From Fusarium oxysporum f. sp. lycopersici 4287 (Eukaryota; Ascomycota; Sordariomycetes; Hypocreales; Nectriaceae): DNA of 64,000 nucleotides. A program made the position numbers and the translations under genes. The notes beneath the pieces are model-generated. The model saw nothing but the letters and a program-made list of their open reading frames with translations. It had not been told where the DNA came from and searched no databases. Location: positions 337,669 through 401,668 of the forward strand of contig NC_030992.1 of assembly GCF_000149955.1 (NCBI RefSeq), given 5' to 3'. Below are positions 22,189-33,635 of this stretch, piece by piece (the first letter of the stretch is position 1; each line of letters starts with the position of its first letter).

Positions 22189-23850
22189 CTATGGCCTAGC
22201 ACATATTAGACGTAACTCACCTCCCTCCTTTGCCGACGAGGACAGAAATACGACTGTCTTGGACTCAACACTGATTCCTGTCGCACCGTCTTTCACTGCT
22301 TCCTTTACCACAGTTTTATCCAGTCCCTCCACCAAGGCAAGCCACTGCGCAGGCCACTCTGTAAGCAGTGGCAGCCTTGGCCAGATAATCAAACACATCG
22401 CCACGATTGCTGTCATGATTGCCAGCCCCTGCAGAGCTATTCCCAGCCGCGTCATCCCCGTCCGCGAGGCTCTTATCATACCCTCGGCGACCGCAAATGA
22501 ATCCTGGGCGATGTTGTTGCACCGCGGATTCCTCTCCCCCGGTGCCGCAAAGCCCTTGTGGACAGATGAGTGATCACTCATAATTGGGATTATGGGCAGT
22601 GCAAATGTCCAGAAAGAGTCGTCGATGGTAGTCTTTCCGGCGCAGGCTGCCTGGATAAAAGCCTTCGCATTGAAGGACCACAAGGTTTGGTTCCAGGCGG
22701 CGACGTCGAAAGGAAAAGCCTGGCATTTGATATCGGTTGGGTCCTCGATCTCGAAATGACCAAAAACAGCCGAGTTTTTCCAGTTGATATACCCGTAGCA
22801 ATATCGCATGTTAACCGTAACTCTATAGTCGTAGATGCCCTGTGGCTGAGAAGGAAGTGAGTGCCCTGCGACCCAAGCCTGCAGGGATCCGTTGGCTAGA
22901 GAAGTGATGTCCATGATGCCTCCATTAAAAGTATAACTGGTTGAGTTCCAGGGTGTGAAGTCGATCCGTACCCCGTCGTTGTATGGTCTTGACTTGACGA
23001 GGGGCCACTTGGTACCGTAGAAATTGTCCAACGAGCGTAGGACGTAGAACGAGCTCCGAAGGTACAGCAAGGGATTACATGATTCCACAGTCCCGTTAAG
23101 AATATTTGTAAGCCGTGTGGCGTTCACTTTAGGCCCTACGATGAGATCGGTCGGACGCTCGAAGGTCTTGCCCGGGTCGCTCACGACGACCACGGAGCCA
23201 TTGCTCACGGTTAGGAAGTCAATGAGGTTTGCGGAGAGGATGCTAGTCGGGACCCCATCCCCCAGAGCATAGTTGTACTCTCGGGGAATGTCAGACTCGC
23301 CGATTTCTGTGTAGCTGGGGTCGGTATCGGGATAACCGTCAGAGCCATAGTTGTAGTAGATCTGACCGTTTGGGATCGCGAGCATGCCCTGTGCATCGAC
23401 GCTCACGAAGGAGAACTTGTAGAGGACGCTCACGAGCGCTGCGAGCATGAAGACGAGGCACCGCACTATGATAACCTTCTTAGATCCCCGAAGTTGAGCA
23501 GAGAGCGGGGCCGTGGAGAGAGAGTTAAGCAGGCGGTCGAACCGCATCCCTGTGGTTTCGACTGCTCGTGTAAAACACTTGGATAGAGTCATTGACGTGG
23601 CATGGGGCAGTAGGATGGTACTGAGAAGTGAGAATTGGATGCCGGTGATGGCGAGCCAGCTCTGCACAGATAACTGGGAACCGACACACAAAGGCGCGTA
23701 GGCGCTGAGTCCATGAGCCAGGGAGCACTGCCCATTTATTATCATAAGAATCCCAGTAGCTAGTAGAAGGAAGCCGCTGACAGTACTGGCCCAATCGAGC
23801 GTGGCCAACCACGACGGGCGCTGTCTAACCTGTATGTTGGCGGGCTGCAT
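22189..23850 (-). CDS. Polytopic membrane protein of unknown function
   Basis: 553 aa in one open frame. Hydrophobic segments lie near residues 20-42 (VSGFLLLATGILMIINGQ), 63-84, 125-146 and 460-485 (LGIALQGLAIMTAIVAMCL). Between the third and fourth segments is a region of about 300 residues with many N-glycosylation sequons (NGS, NATR, NGT, NST) and Cys residues, so it should face the outside. This is a common fungal layout without assigned function. The C-terminus may be one splice shorter: a GTGAGT donor lies just before the stop, and the last residues (ELRLICARP) could be read-through into an intron. Confidence 0.65.
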   Translation of the reverse strand: MQPANIQVRQRPSWLATLDWASTVSGFLLLATGILMIINGQCSLAHGLSAYAPLCVGSQLSVQSWLAITGIQFSLLSTILLPHATSMTLSKCFTRAVETTGMRFDRLLNSLSTAPLSAQLRGSKKVIIVRCLVFMLAALVSVLYKFSFVSVDAQGMLAIPNGQIYYNYGSDGYPDTDPSYTEIGESDIPREYNYALGDGVPTSILSANLIDFLTVSNGSVVVVSDPGKTFERPTDLIVGPKVNATRLTNILNGTVESCNPLLYLRSSFYVLRSLDNFYGTKWPLVKSRPYNDGVRIDFTPWNSTSYTFNGGIMDITSLANGSLQAWVAGHSLPSQPQGIYDYRVTVNMRYCYGYINWKNSAVFGHFEIEDPTDIKCQAFPFDVAAWNQTLWSFNAKAFIQAACAGKTTIDDSFWTFALPIIPIMSDHSSVHKGFAAPGERNPRCNNIAQDSFAVAEGMIRASRTGMTRLGIALQGLAIMTAIVAMCLIIWPRLPLLTEWPAQWLALVEGLDKTVVKEAVKDGATGISVESKTVVFLSSSAKEGGELRLICARP

Positions 23851-24754
23851 CTTCGGGCGTATGCAAGAAAAGTATGGAGAACGTTTTATTTCTTTTAGTC
23901 CTTTTATAATGGCATGTGTCGCCTCTTAGCTAAAGTTATGCCATCGCGCTATTCCTGATTTATAAAAGGCTTGGAAGCCTTGGCGTTTTTGGTGGCCGTG
24001 CTTAGATTATAGAGTGAAGCCGACTGCGCTAATAGTAGGCTGACTGCCCTTAGGAATTGCTTGTGATAGGTGAACCACTACTCCTGGCTGGATTACATAA
24101 ATATCCTGCTAACTAAAACAGCAATTAGATAAAGAGTTATTGAACAGACTTATCCCTTTACAGAGGGAGCTATGGCGCTATTAGTACTTAACCAACTTTG
24201 TGGCTTCAACTAACGGATAAATCGGATTATTCTTCCCCTCTTTCTGAATCTGTCTACTCCGCCGTAACTGTCTTGTCCTTAATAAGTTAGTTTAGTTTCA
24301 CCATCTCAGTCCCGCGCGAAGCCATTGGTAAGACGCCCCGTGACTTCATGCGCCTTTGTTAAATGCATAGCCACATCAGCCTTCCTCAAGTTATGGCAAT
24401 AACGGCCTGTATACGCCTCCTCTAGCATGAATTACGGCGCCATTTACTGCGTCCATATTGCAATACAAATTGAGTTTGATACATATAGAACTTTGCATGA
24501 ATGCCGACGAGTTTGCTTTCGGTTTTCACAGATAGCTGCTGTGTTTTCTCGGTTTGCCTTAATACTGCGTTGCTCGAGGAATAGGTGTCTCTCCTGATCT
24601 ACATATACCAGGGACAAATAACGATTTTCATCTGAGGGATGATGAGATGTATTTCAAATATTCATTCTGCCGAAATACAGACCCGATACTGTGGTCAGAC
24701 TTACGCTGACTATTGGACCGCTCGCCTATCATGTAGAGCCAGCTGGCTTCTCAG
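23851..24754. other. Intergenic region, no gene seen
   Basis: Nine hundred bases with no supported ORF, moderately AT-rich from 24000 to 24300. Confidence 0.4.
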
Positions 24755-25640
24755 TTATTGGTTCACGAGATTTGTTGTGTAGGTAACATCCTCATCTCTT
24801 AATTCATTATACGCAAATATTCTACCTGAGACAGACATCGAGGAAGGCTTTTTCCTACGGTCGAATATCCAATAAACCGTGCTAAAAGGCACCGAAACGA
24901 TGTCAATGGCCGCAATACCAGCCAGAGAATTATCTCTGTCCGAATTTAGACCAGATCCTCCAAAAGTTCTAGGTGGGATGGCTAGTTTGAGTAGTGTTAA
25001 AACTGTACTACTTAGAGGGGCGAACCGCTTTTGAGTGTACTTGATTGCCTTGATTTGCTTTTCACTGAACCCTTTCCAGTCGATAGCCTTCAGCCTCTTT
25101 ACGGGTGGCCCTGCGCTGTCAGAAGTAGATTTCCCTTTCCGAGCTGATATCGTCATAGAGGACATTGACTGTATGGCAGAAAACAAAGTTACGGCCCCGT
25201 CGGGGATAAACCTTGAGCTTTTAACTGACCCACCCTCTCATGGAGCTCAGCCTTCATGATGTTGGGCTCATTCAACGACCCAACACCCTCAATCTCTGAC
25301 GGCCGCCGAACTGTAATGAGCTTAAACAAGAAGATGCCCGAAATGGCAGGAACTAAGAAAAAAGGGCCAAGAACCGTGAATTCAAAGCCTCAAATGGGAT
25401 TCCTGTCAAGAGTTGATGATAGTACAGAGATGTTGTCGGGCCTGTTAATACCGTCCACCAACTCCAAGAGATCGCTGTAGGAACCCAAGAAACTTGTGGT
25501 AATTCTGTAGACCGCAGCGTCAATTTCTTCTAAAAGGCCTAGGCTGAACTATGGTAGAACTTGGTCAATTGTCAAATTGTTCGGTTCGAAGAGTGCGTCC
25601 AGAGTTTTCGTCAATGTTGCTGTAAGGAAGGTTCTCAAGT
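24755..25640 (-). pseudogene. Degraded gene of unknown family
   Basis: The 3' open frame (24755..25260) has NSLAGIAAIDIVSVPFSTV and a basic middle (PPVKRLKAIDWKG). Upstream, other minus frames carry protein-like segments separated by stops: GPFFLVPAISGIFLFKLI (a hydrophobic segment) followed by SEIEGVGSLNEPNIMKAEL, and further up KLPNVFLLLENLPYSN. A one-base shift near 25245 would connect the MKAELHE segment to the 3' frame, and a TGA interrupts the upstream part near 25390. The pattern fits a broken membrane-protein gene. I do not recognise the family. Confidence 0.35.
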
Positions 25641-26001
25641 AGCAGAAAGACGTTTGGAAGCTTCATCAAGAGTCGGTCGACTGCGGAGGGCCAGGGTTAC
25701 TTGGTTAATATGGATTTTGATAGTTGGTGCGTGGAGGATGCGATCCTCGAAGCAGGTACCTGATCGACGGGTTTACTTGTTCCGAGTTAGGGATCACACT
25801 AACTCTCTATCCTTGATTTGTGGTTACGATGAACACTGGGACGTTTAACAGGTGATGCACACAAATAGCTACGTGACAGAAGATCATAGATTATGAATTC
25901 AAGTCCGCCATTACCTAACCATGTGCTAAGAATGATGCATCACTAGATCGTAATGTCCTGAGAGCCAACTTCGAGAGTCAATCTAGTCATCACTAATTGA
26001 A

Positions 26002-28027
26002 CTATTCCCGAGGACCGTAGTTAAAATCATCGACAATGTTGTCCCAGAAACCCTGTCTGTGCATTAGATTGGAATGAAATAGGATGGCCCAAAGGTCAAT
26101 AGTTCACTCACCCAGCTAATGGAATTCAGGTCAAGCCAATCCGCACTCAGATCCCATTCTCGAGACGAAGCATGGCCTTCTTCATCGGCCATCATAAATA
26201 TTTGTGTCCTGACGGTGTGAGATACGTCCTTTCTGGAGTGAAAATATAGCCTTACTGTATAGCCTGAATCGCCGGGTATGCTCTTTCACAAACAGGACTA
26301 GATCTTTGCAGCGACTCAATACGCTGAACAGCAGCACTGAAGACGGCTCTATGAGAAGCTGTGTCATCCCCTTGTCCAGGCTTGTCCATCATGCAAGCCG
26401 CGAGCGCAACTACTCCTTGTAGTGCATTGAAACTTGTCATACCGTTCACCAGCCATCGCCAAGGCCGCAACGTCGGAAGCTCACACAACTTTTCGTAGAT
26501 ATCTAGTAAGGCTAAACTCGACGCGGCATATCTTTTCCTACTGGATACAAGATATTGTGGAGATTGGGAATGATAAAAAGGCCGGTGGATCAGAAGATAG
26601 AGCTGATGAGCGTAGGTCTCGAGTATACACCAATATGCATAACCTGCTGTATCAAGGAAGCTGGGAGATCCAGAAGGAAGGAATACGGAAGCCCACTGCT
26701 GCTGTTCGGTTGCGATTAAAGCGCCGTAGTGGTTCATGGCACTTTCGTCGAAAATAGAAGATCCAGAAAGAACGGTGCAGATTCGAGTTGATAGCTCAAA
26801 AAGGCGAAGTTTGAATTTCATGAGAGATATACCAGTTGGGTAACTTGAAGGTTCTTGAACAGTATCCGAATGTATGTCGGAATCGTTGACCTCTGTGGGC
26901 ATAGGAGAAGGAAAGCTAAGGAGGAATGAGGGATCGACATCGCGGAAAAGGATTCCTTGGTATGTGTAGAGCATTCGAACCCCGGCCCAACATCGCCAAC
27001 ACCTCTGCTGTTCGATAAAGTTCCGGTCCGGACGGTCGGCATTACAACGCAATGCAATGCCTATGTTTAGGGCGACACCAAGAAAGGCCCAGGCGCGATC
27101 AACTCCTTCGCTGTGACAAATTCCATATGTCATAATCAACAAAGCCTCGAGCGTATTGAGGTTATATCGGACCATGAAGCTGGCCTGTGAAAGGCAAGCA
27201 AGGGCAGCGCTACGGAGGTGGCGAGAAACAAACAACGGGTCGCAAGCGTCAGCACCAGGCCCTGACGACTGGTAATCCCGTAGGACCGGGTCGCCATCTC
27301 CTAGTGTCTGCACAGCTAACGAGCATATGACGAAGAGTAACGCTAGCCAAGATAGCGAAGTGTGTGCTGAGTCCCGGGTGAACTCCGTATATTGCTGTTG
27401 AAAGGTAGGGCCATGGAGGACTTGGAATAATGGGGCTTGGTATGTAAAGTATCTCGAGATGAGAAACTCGCGAGTGGTTTTGGATGGCAACATGGCTAGA
27501 AGCTCACTTGTGGGCACTTTTGACCCAAAGGTGAAGGAGGCAAAGGGATCAGCTCTCACTCCGGTGGTGCAGTTATCTCGGCCAGTAGCGGGTCGTTCAA
27601 GGACCGCGTCCCAAGAAGCAATAGAGGATAAAGGTTCACCGTGAGGTGAGGGTATATTACTCAAGGGGTCTTGAAAAATCGACGGGACGGAAGAAGGGCC
27701 ATGATCTGCTGTATTTGCTGCTGCTGTTGCAACAGCAGGGACAGTAACAGCTGGTTCTGGTGGTAGACAAGCAGAAGAATCACGGACGGGAGATGCAGAT
27801 ACATTTTCCGGGATGACGATGTTGTTTGCAGTTATGTCGCGGGATCGCCGAAAGGTGCACGTAGACTCGCATTCTCGCCGTTTGCATGCAGAGCAGGGCT
27901 GCTGTCGATCGCACCGGAGTTTGCTAATCCTGCAGGGTTCGCAGCTTAGCCGCTTGCGTGGTCGCTTGTGAGGTATTCCTCTGCGCGTAGAGGATGCCCG
28001 AGCATCATCTCGGGCTTGGTCTGACAT
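26002..28027 (-). CDS. Zn2Cys6 transcription factor with fungal-specific middle domain
   Basis: Three exons (26256..28027, 26112..26208, 26002..26052), 639 aa. The start was placed at 28027 (MSDQARDD); the longer open frame upstream has a non-basic, low-quality leader. The zinc cluster CEPCRISKLRCDRQQPC, then SACKRRECESTC, lies near residues 30-60. The fungal_trans domain is clear, with YGICHSEGVDRAWAFLG, ALRCNADRPD and the CWRCWAGVRMLY segment, followed by SFPSPMPTEVND. The last two exons add an acidic end (WDLSADWLDLNSISW plus NIVDDFNYG) that could act as an activation segment; without them the long frame lacks it. The target is unknown. The nearest genes are a relic and the siderophore transporter. 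Confidence 0.82.
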
Positions 28028-29152
28028 GCTTGTGATGAGTCTCGAATATTGAAGTAATCGGAGAATGAACGGGGAAGTCAGCTCTGCCGGGGTTGGCGTT
28101 ACTCGATGTACGGTAGTTTGGAGAACTAGGACTAGCAAAGTTTATCGGCGATCAACGGACATGTGGCGGAGATATCGGACATTTTGATTTCTTGTGGCGT
28201 ACGATTGGATTGGGCTGGCTGGTGGTGGGGACGGGGCTGGGGGCCACGATTGGGCGCCCTTCAACAACTTTCTTCCAATAACACGAAAGTAAAGTAGAGC
28301 ATTTTACACACGGTTTCGTAGTTTTGTGTTTGCAATTTGACAAGACAATACATCCAGAAAGAGCGAAAACAGATATATATCCTCAAAAACGCCCCTAGTA
28401 CGACCATGATCGTCTCTAAACCAAAGATGTTGACACAAATTGACGATGCAATGGCAGAAGCTGACATGCTAAATGTCGATGCAATGGTTTACTGAGACTA
28501 TCAGACTAAAATTACAACCTTTAAGCAGCCACGTAACAAAGACTTGATCTAGCTAGACTGGCTAAACTCATGTACTTGAGTACTGCTCCGAGTCAGATAT
28601 TTCGGAAAAGTTGTCAACCACTCACAACACGAAAACCCATCTCCATCCCCGAGATGCGAACCAATGTCGTGACTTGGTTGCCCATTTGGCTCGTAGAGGA
28701 CCGGCTCGTGAACTCCTTCCCTGTCCAAGATTCGACCCCATTAATAACAGAAATTGGAAACCGTATGTGCCCTCCCGGTTCCCTTACCCGAACCTGTTAC
28801 CATACCGAAACTTTTGTTTTCAAGTTGATGTACTCAATGGCAGTTCCGTAATTAAAAGGCGATAGGTTTGACCTTGCGAATCTATGATTGCCAATGCAAA
28901 TCCCATACAATTGTTTTCATGTTTATCCAAGCTGTTCAGAGATAAGCCAATACTATCCCAAGAGTACTAGGTATTGGACCCAGTCGGCAATACGGATGGC
29001 ATACACGATACCAACCCACCGCCACCACCATCCGACGTAGTTTAGTAAAGCTCTGCTGGCCCAGTCTTTGTACCGAAATAGCCTGGCCATACAGCCCACT
29101 TTCCAAAATGCCTCAGTGGGTTTGGCCTCATCTAGACGCCAGGGAATCAAGG
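28028..29152. other. Intergenic region, no gene seen
   Basis: Promoter space of the divergent regulator and siderophore transporter genes. Some short ORFs near 28570-28865 show no domain. CCAAT-type strings occur at 28200-28260 on the minus strand. Confidence 0.4.
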
Positions 29153-29283
29153 TTATCAGATGATGGGTTAGTCCCTTGGCCGTTAATTCTTACCTTATCA
29201 GATCCACGATGATTATCTTATCATATTATTTTGTCTTCTCCTCGCTTTTAATTGGACCCCAGCTGGCTAGAGTGATCAGATAA
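29153..29283. promoter_or_regulatory. Three ATCWGATAA iron-regulator (SreA-type GATA) sites
   Basis: Exact matches to ATCWGATAA, the extended GATA motif described for SreA-type iron repressors, lie at 29153-29161 (minus), 29195-29203 (minus) and 29275-29283 (plus). They are 155-285 bases before the siderophore transporter ATG. Further plain GATA strings lie between and after them. Three full sites in 131 bases is far above chance. They imply repression of the downstream gene when iron is plentiful. Confidence 0.75.
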
Positions 29284-29437
29284 TCTGCACAGATTTGATG
29301 GCGTGTCGATAACATCTTCTCTGCTTTATCTATAAAATCTCTGACATAGCCCTCGTATCAGAGATCTGGATATTCTACAACTTCCAATTTTTCATTTATC
29401 TTTTCTCCCGAGTTCAACCCTATCATAACCACACAAA

Positions 29438-31271
29438 ATGACTGGCAAGAGTGATATTCAGGGTCCGCAGATGCAGGACAATCATCTCAACAGGACTATC
29501 GTCGTTGCCGCGCAAGAGGCAGTTCACGAGCCTAAAGGCGACTCTATACTTCCAGCCCATGGGGGTGAAGGCAACAATGTGTCGGAGACTGACGATGAAA
29601 AAGAAACCCCCGGGGCCTTGCAGCAAGTAATGACCCGAAGCGAGCAAATCTTGACACACGTTCTGTGAGACATCGTCACCCAGATTATAATCAGGATTTA
29701 CTTGAGCTAATCTAGTTAATAGTATCTGGCTCTTTGTCTTTGCGCTCGGCTTCTCAAACAGCATCTTCAGAGTTCTCACCCCCTACGTCGTCAGCGATTT
29801 CAAAAGACACTCTCTTACAGCAACAACCGATGTTGTTGCTAACATCTCCAGTGGTATCTTCAGACTTCCATACGCCAAGCTACTCGATGTCTGGGGGCGG
29901 CCCAAGAGTCTCACCCTCATGGTCCTTGTTACCGTTCTTGGTGCCTTGATGAAAGCTGGTTGCAATAATGTCGAAACATATTGTGCCGCTCAGGTCTTTT
30001 ACTACGTCGGCTACTATGGCATCCAGTTTAGCCTTGTAATCTTCATTTCAGACTCAGCACCTATCCGGAACCGAGCCCTTCTGTTTGGTATCGTCTGGTC
30101 TCCATCGCTCATCTCCACCTGGGCTTACGGCCCTACTGCTGATCGCATCTTGACAAATCTCGGATATAGATGGGGCTTTGGTATATGGTGCATCGTCCTA
30201 CCCGTTTTCTCTGTCCCTGTCCTTACCCTGATGTTCCGTTTCGACAGAAGAGCGAGGCAGGCTGGCTTGATCAAGCGGCCAGAACACGGCAAAACAGTCA
30301 GTCAACGCATAGTCTTCTGTCTCAAGGAGTTTGATGTCGTCGGGCTTCTCATTCTTGCGGCTGGTTTGAGTCTGCTCCTCTTGTCTGTGAGTATCTACTC
30401 ATACCAAGACAAGGGCTGGGGCTCACCCCTAATTATTTGCTTCTTGGTGTTTGGGCCGCTCCTGATCATATGTTTCATCCTTTATGAGATATATCTTGCA
30501 CCAGTGACCTTCCTATCATCACGCTTAATGAAGGATCGAACTGTTGTTTGGACTAACATCATGGCTGCGACGCTCTATACGTCTGAGTTTATCTGCTCCG
30601 CCTATGTGTATTCGATGCTTATTGTGGTTTTTAACCAATCCATAACAGCCGCCACTTATATCAACAGCATCTACTATATCGGGTCGTCATTCTGGACGAT
30701 AGTCCTCGGCTTCGTGATATGCTACTACGGGCGAATGAAAATTATCACACTTGCTACTGGTATCCCATTCTTCATTCTCGGCCAGGGTATGATGATTGCC
30801 TTCAAACCCCGGCTTCACCCCCATCGTTTTGATGGTAGTTTGCAAGATCCTTATCGCTTTTGGTGGTGGCACTATATATCCAATCGAGCAGATGACTCTG
30901 ATGGCCGTTTCCCAGGAACACACGCCAGCCCTTCTGGCCGTCGAGTCAGTTATTGTTGATGTTGGAAAGGGCGCAGGGTCAGCTATCGCTACTGCCATCT
31001 GGACTGGCATGTTCAGGAAGAAACTGGCTGAGTATCTACCTACCAGTGAGCTTCAAAGCTTGATGATATCTATGGCAGCCTTGATATCCAGTCATCTTAT
31101 CCACTTGGGAGTGCTGCCAGAGCCGCAATCAATCACGCCTACCTGGATACTCAACGCATCATCTTCATTACTTCGACCTCGCTGCTTGTCCTGGCTTGGG
31201 CCTCCGTTCTCTTCTGGAAGGACTACGATGTCAAGAAAATGCGCAGCCTTCGAAAGGGTTTGCCAGTCTAA
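29438..31271 (+). pseudogene. Siderophore-iron MFS transporter with two frameshifts
   Basis: Homologue of the SIT family (Sit1, MirB), which imports ferric siderophores through the plasma membrane. Exon 1 is 29438..29664 and exon 2 starts at 29723; the intron has donor GTGAGA and ends TTAATAG. Typical segments are SGIFRLPYAKLLDVWGRP, FVFALGFSN, VWSPSLISTWAYGP and YRWGFGIWCIVLP. Near 30808-30811 (a CCCC run) the frame shifts by one extra base and continues as KPGFTPIVLMVV and FGGGTIYPIEQMT. Near 31059-31061 a missing base restores the original frame, giving DDIYGSLDIQSSYPLG and DYDVKKMRSL before the stop at 31271. Read literally, the protein stops at 30959. This is either a recent pseudogene or two homopolymer errors in the assembly. 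Confidence 0.75.
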
Positions 31272-31750
31272 AATGATCACCCGATATATCAGACAAGAGA
31301 AGCTAGGTTGAAGACTAAGTGTAGACTGAAGGGACGCGATATTAGCTTTGTTCTAGATAAATTGGTACATGCCTCTTACTTGAGCCATGAATTGAGTAGT
31401 GGCAGGCAAGTTACTAGCGCTCTTGACGTTCGAAACCTCTTTTCAAGGTGGATCAGAATTGTACACATATCTTGGTGTATCTTTAGTCGATGGTTGCGGA
31501 CATTCTTACCTTCTGGGGAAGCTGATGCTACGCAGTTCTTCCCCGCAATAATGCTACCGTAGCGCCTTACCAGTCGTTTCAAGGTCCACATAGGCTTCGA
31601 TACATGCTGTGTCTCCAGTCAAGACTGCAACTTTATCCTTCAATTTGATAGTCGATATATCGGGACTATCTTAAATTCACACCAAAAGCTTCCAGGGATA
31701 TGTTACACTGTCAAGTAATCTTCTATCTTGCCATTGAACCAAACCCCAAA
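31272..31750. other. Convergent intergenic spacer
   Basis: 3' regions of the siderophore transporter and MCT-type transporter genes. Nothing else seen. Confidence 0.4.
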
Positions 31751-33167
31751 CTAGTAAAATACCCAGGGGTTTCGCCAACCACATTCCATTACTTTTACTG
31801 CAATCGCACAAATGAGTCCAGCAGCGTAGCAGCATGTGGTAAAGCTGATCAGGCCCCAATACTCTCCGTTACAACGGGATAAAATCTCTCCCGCAATTGG
31901 AATGCCTGTGAGAGTTCTGTTTAAGTTAACAATGGCCTTGTGTCAAGGGTTTTTCGAACGAGATGAAGGGAGCGACCTACCCCAGGCTAACGACCGTGTA
32001 AGCTGTCGCGTAATACCGCCCATAGTGCTCTGTCTCGCATAATTGCCCTATACACACAGGGGTGAGGCTGATACCGCTGCCACTGAAGAATCCAAAAGCA
32101 CAGCTGTAAATCACCAGCTTTGGTACATTTCCTCCTGCTGGTAGCCAGAGACAGACATTACAAAAGAGACAGAGGGCAACAGTGATAATCAAAACGTTGA
32201 ATCGTCCTACCACATCGGCAAAGTATCCAGGAAGTACGCGCCCAAAGAACGATCCTGCATTCATAATGGCAAGAAGCTGGTACGACAACTTGGACGGAAC
32301 CCCATGAGCTAAGGCGTACGATGAGATATACGAAATTGGAATGAAAATTCCCCATTCCACAAAGAAGACCGTCAAGGTAGTAAGAAGGAATGGGGTATTC
32401 CTAAAAATCCGAAGATCGGGTACGATGTTTTTCTTGGAAAACGGCTTTGTAGGTAGACGAGACGTGATGGTGATGCATGCAATACCTAGGCAGATCAGCC
32501 AGATAAGAGCAAGGACCCGAGTCGCCCAAGCGAACCCAATCCTAGCAATAAGGCTCTCCAGTACAAGGGGAATTATAATCCCTCCTATCGCACCACCTCC
32601 TGCTGCGGTCCCTGTTGTGATGCCGCGCTTCTCAAAGAAGAAATGACTGATGGCTGCTATGGCTGGTGTGAAGACAAGCGATGTTCCCAAGCCTCCACAG
32701 AAGCCGAAGGACAGCATAAAGTGCCAGTATTCGTTGCAAAAGCCGAGAGTGACCATTGTGGCCATGATAAGAGTTGATCCAGCAAGTACTAATATACGAG
32801 GTCCTCGCGCGTCGAAGATAGGCCCGATGATGATGCCGCAAAAAAACGTGAGAAATGTGTATATGCTAAAAATCCAGCCGATCTTTCCAGAATCATATCG
32901 TTGTAGTTGATGTGTTTCCAGATAAGCTTGAAACGAGCCCAAGGAGTTCACCAGACCTAGACTGGCAAGTAGGCCCAGGAAGCTGCCAAAGACACAGAGC
33001 CAGCCTGCCAGGCCACCTTCAGGATAAATATTTCCCCTTGTGTCGTTGAGTGAAGCTCTTGGAGGAGCAGTCTCGTCGTGAGGGCTTTGGTTTTTTTGTT
33101 TCGGTGCAGTATTGCTTTGGCCCGACTGAGAGGATCTTGTTGGTATCTCCATGTCCTTGACCGCCAT
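31751..33167 (-). CDS. MFS transporter, monocarboxylate (MCT/MCH) type
   Basis: Twelve-TM carrier of the fungal monocarboxylate/riboflavin group. Exon 1 is 31981..33167 and exon 2 is 31751..31916, separated by a 64-nt intron (GTAGGT...AACAG); 450 aa. The soluble N-terminus of about 50 residues is followed by YPEGGLAGWLCVFGSF, the usual start of TM1. GIIIGPIFDARGPR corresponds to the loop 2-3 signature, and EKRGITTGTAAGGGAIGG is typical of TM5 in this group. Exon 2 completes TM11-12 (LTGIPIAGEIL, WGLISFTTCCYAAGL). It shares a 468-base promoter region with the aminotransferase gene, so the two may be co-regulated. The substrate cannot be told from sequence. Confidence 0.85.
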
Positions 33168-33635
33168 GACTTAAGTTGCTGATTCTGTTATAGCGAGTAC
33201 TGCCACAAGATTGTGCAGTGTGATACGTCAGACATGACAATAGTTGTCATTGACAGACTGGCATACCATTTATGAAGGAGCTTGAGTCTTGCTTTCTTAG
33301 ATATTACGTGATCCTGATGGCGATGCGGATCAATCCGATGATACTGAACATCTCAGGATACTTCGCATCGGAGAGGTTGTCGGAGATATTCGGGGTCATT
33401 CCACTGTTTCCAGCCACATCGGGCATAATCGGATATTCTAATGTGCCTCAATCTGGGGTTCTCCAACTAACCCGATTAACCCAATTTCGTGATTCGTTAC
33501 GGCTCAGAAACGCACGAAATACGATCATCTTAGAAACCACATATTAAAACGCATCCTCAGCCAACACACAGCCTGTATCCTTGCACCATGTACCAACCCC
33601 ATACTTTATATTGTACCCTACTGTAGAACACCATC
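33168..33635. promoter_or_regulatory. Shared promoter region, MCT transporter / aminotransferase
   Basis: 468 bases between two divergent starts, suitable for joint control. No operator was recognised with confidence. Confidence 0.45.

Noticed and set aside
28570..28865. Two overlapping plus-strand ORFs of 84-93 codons.
   Set aside because: No domain, no splice signals and no support from context.
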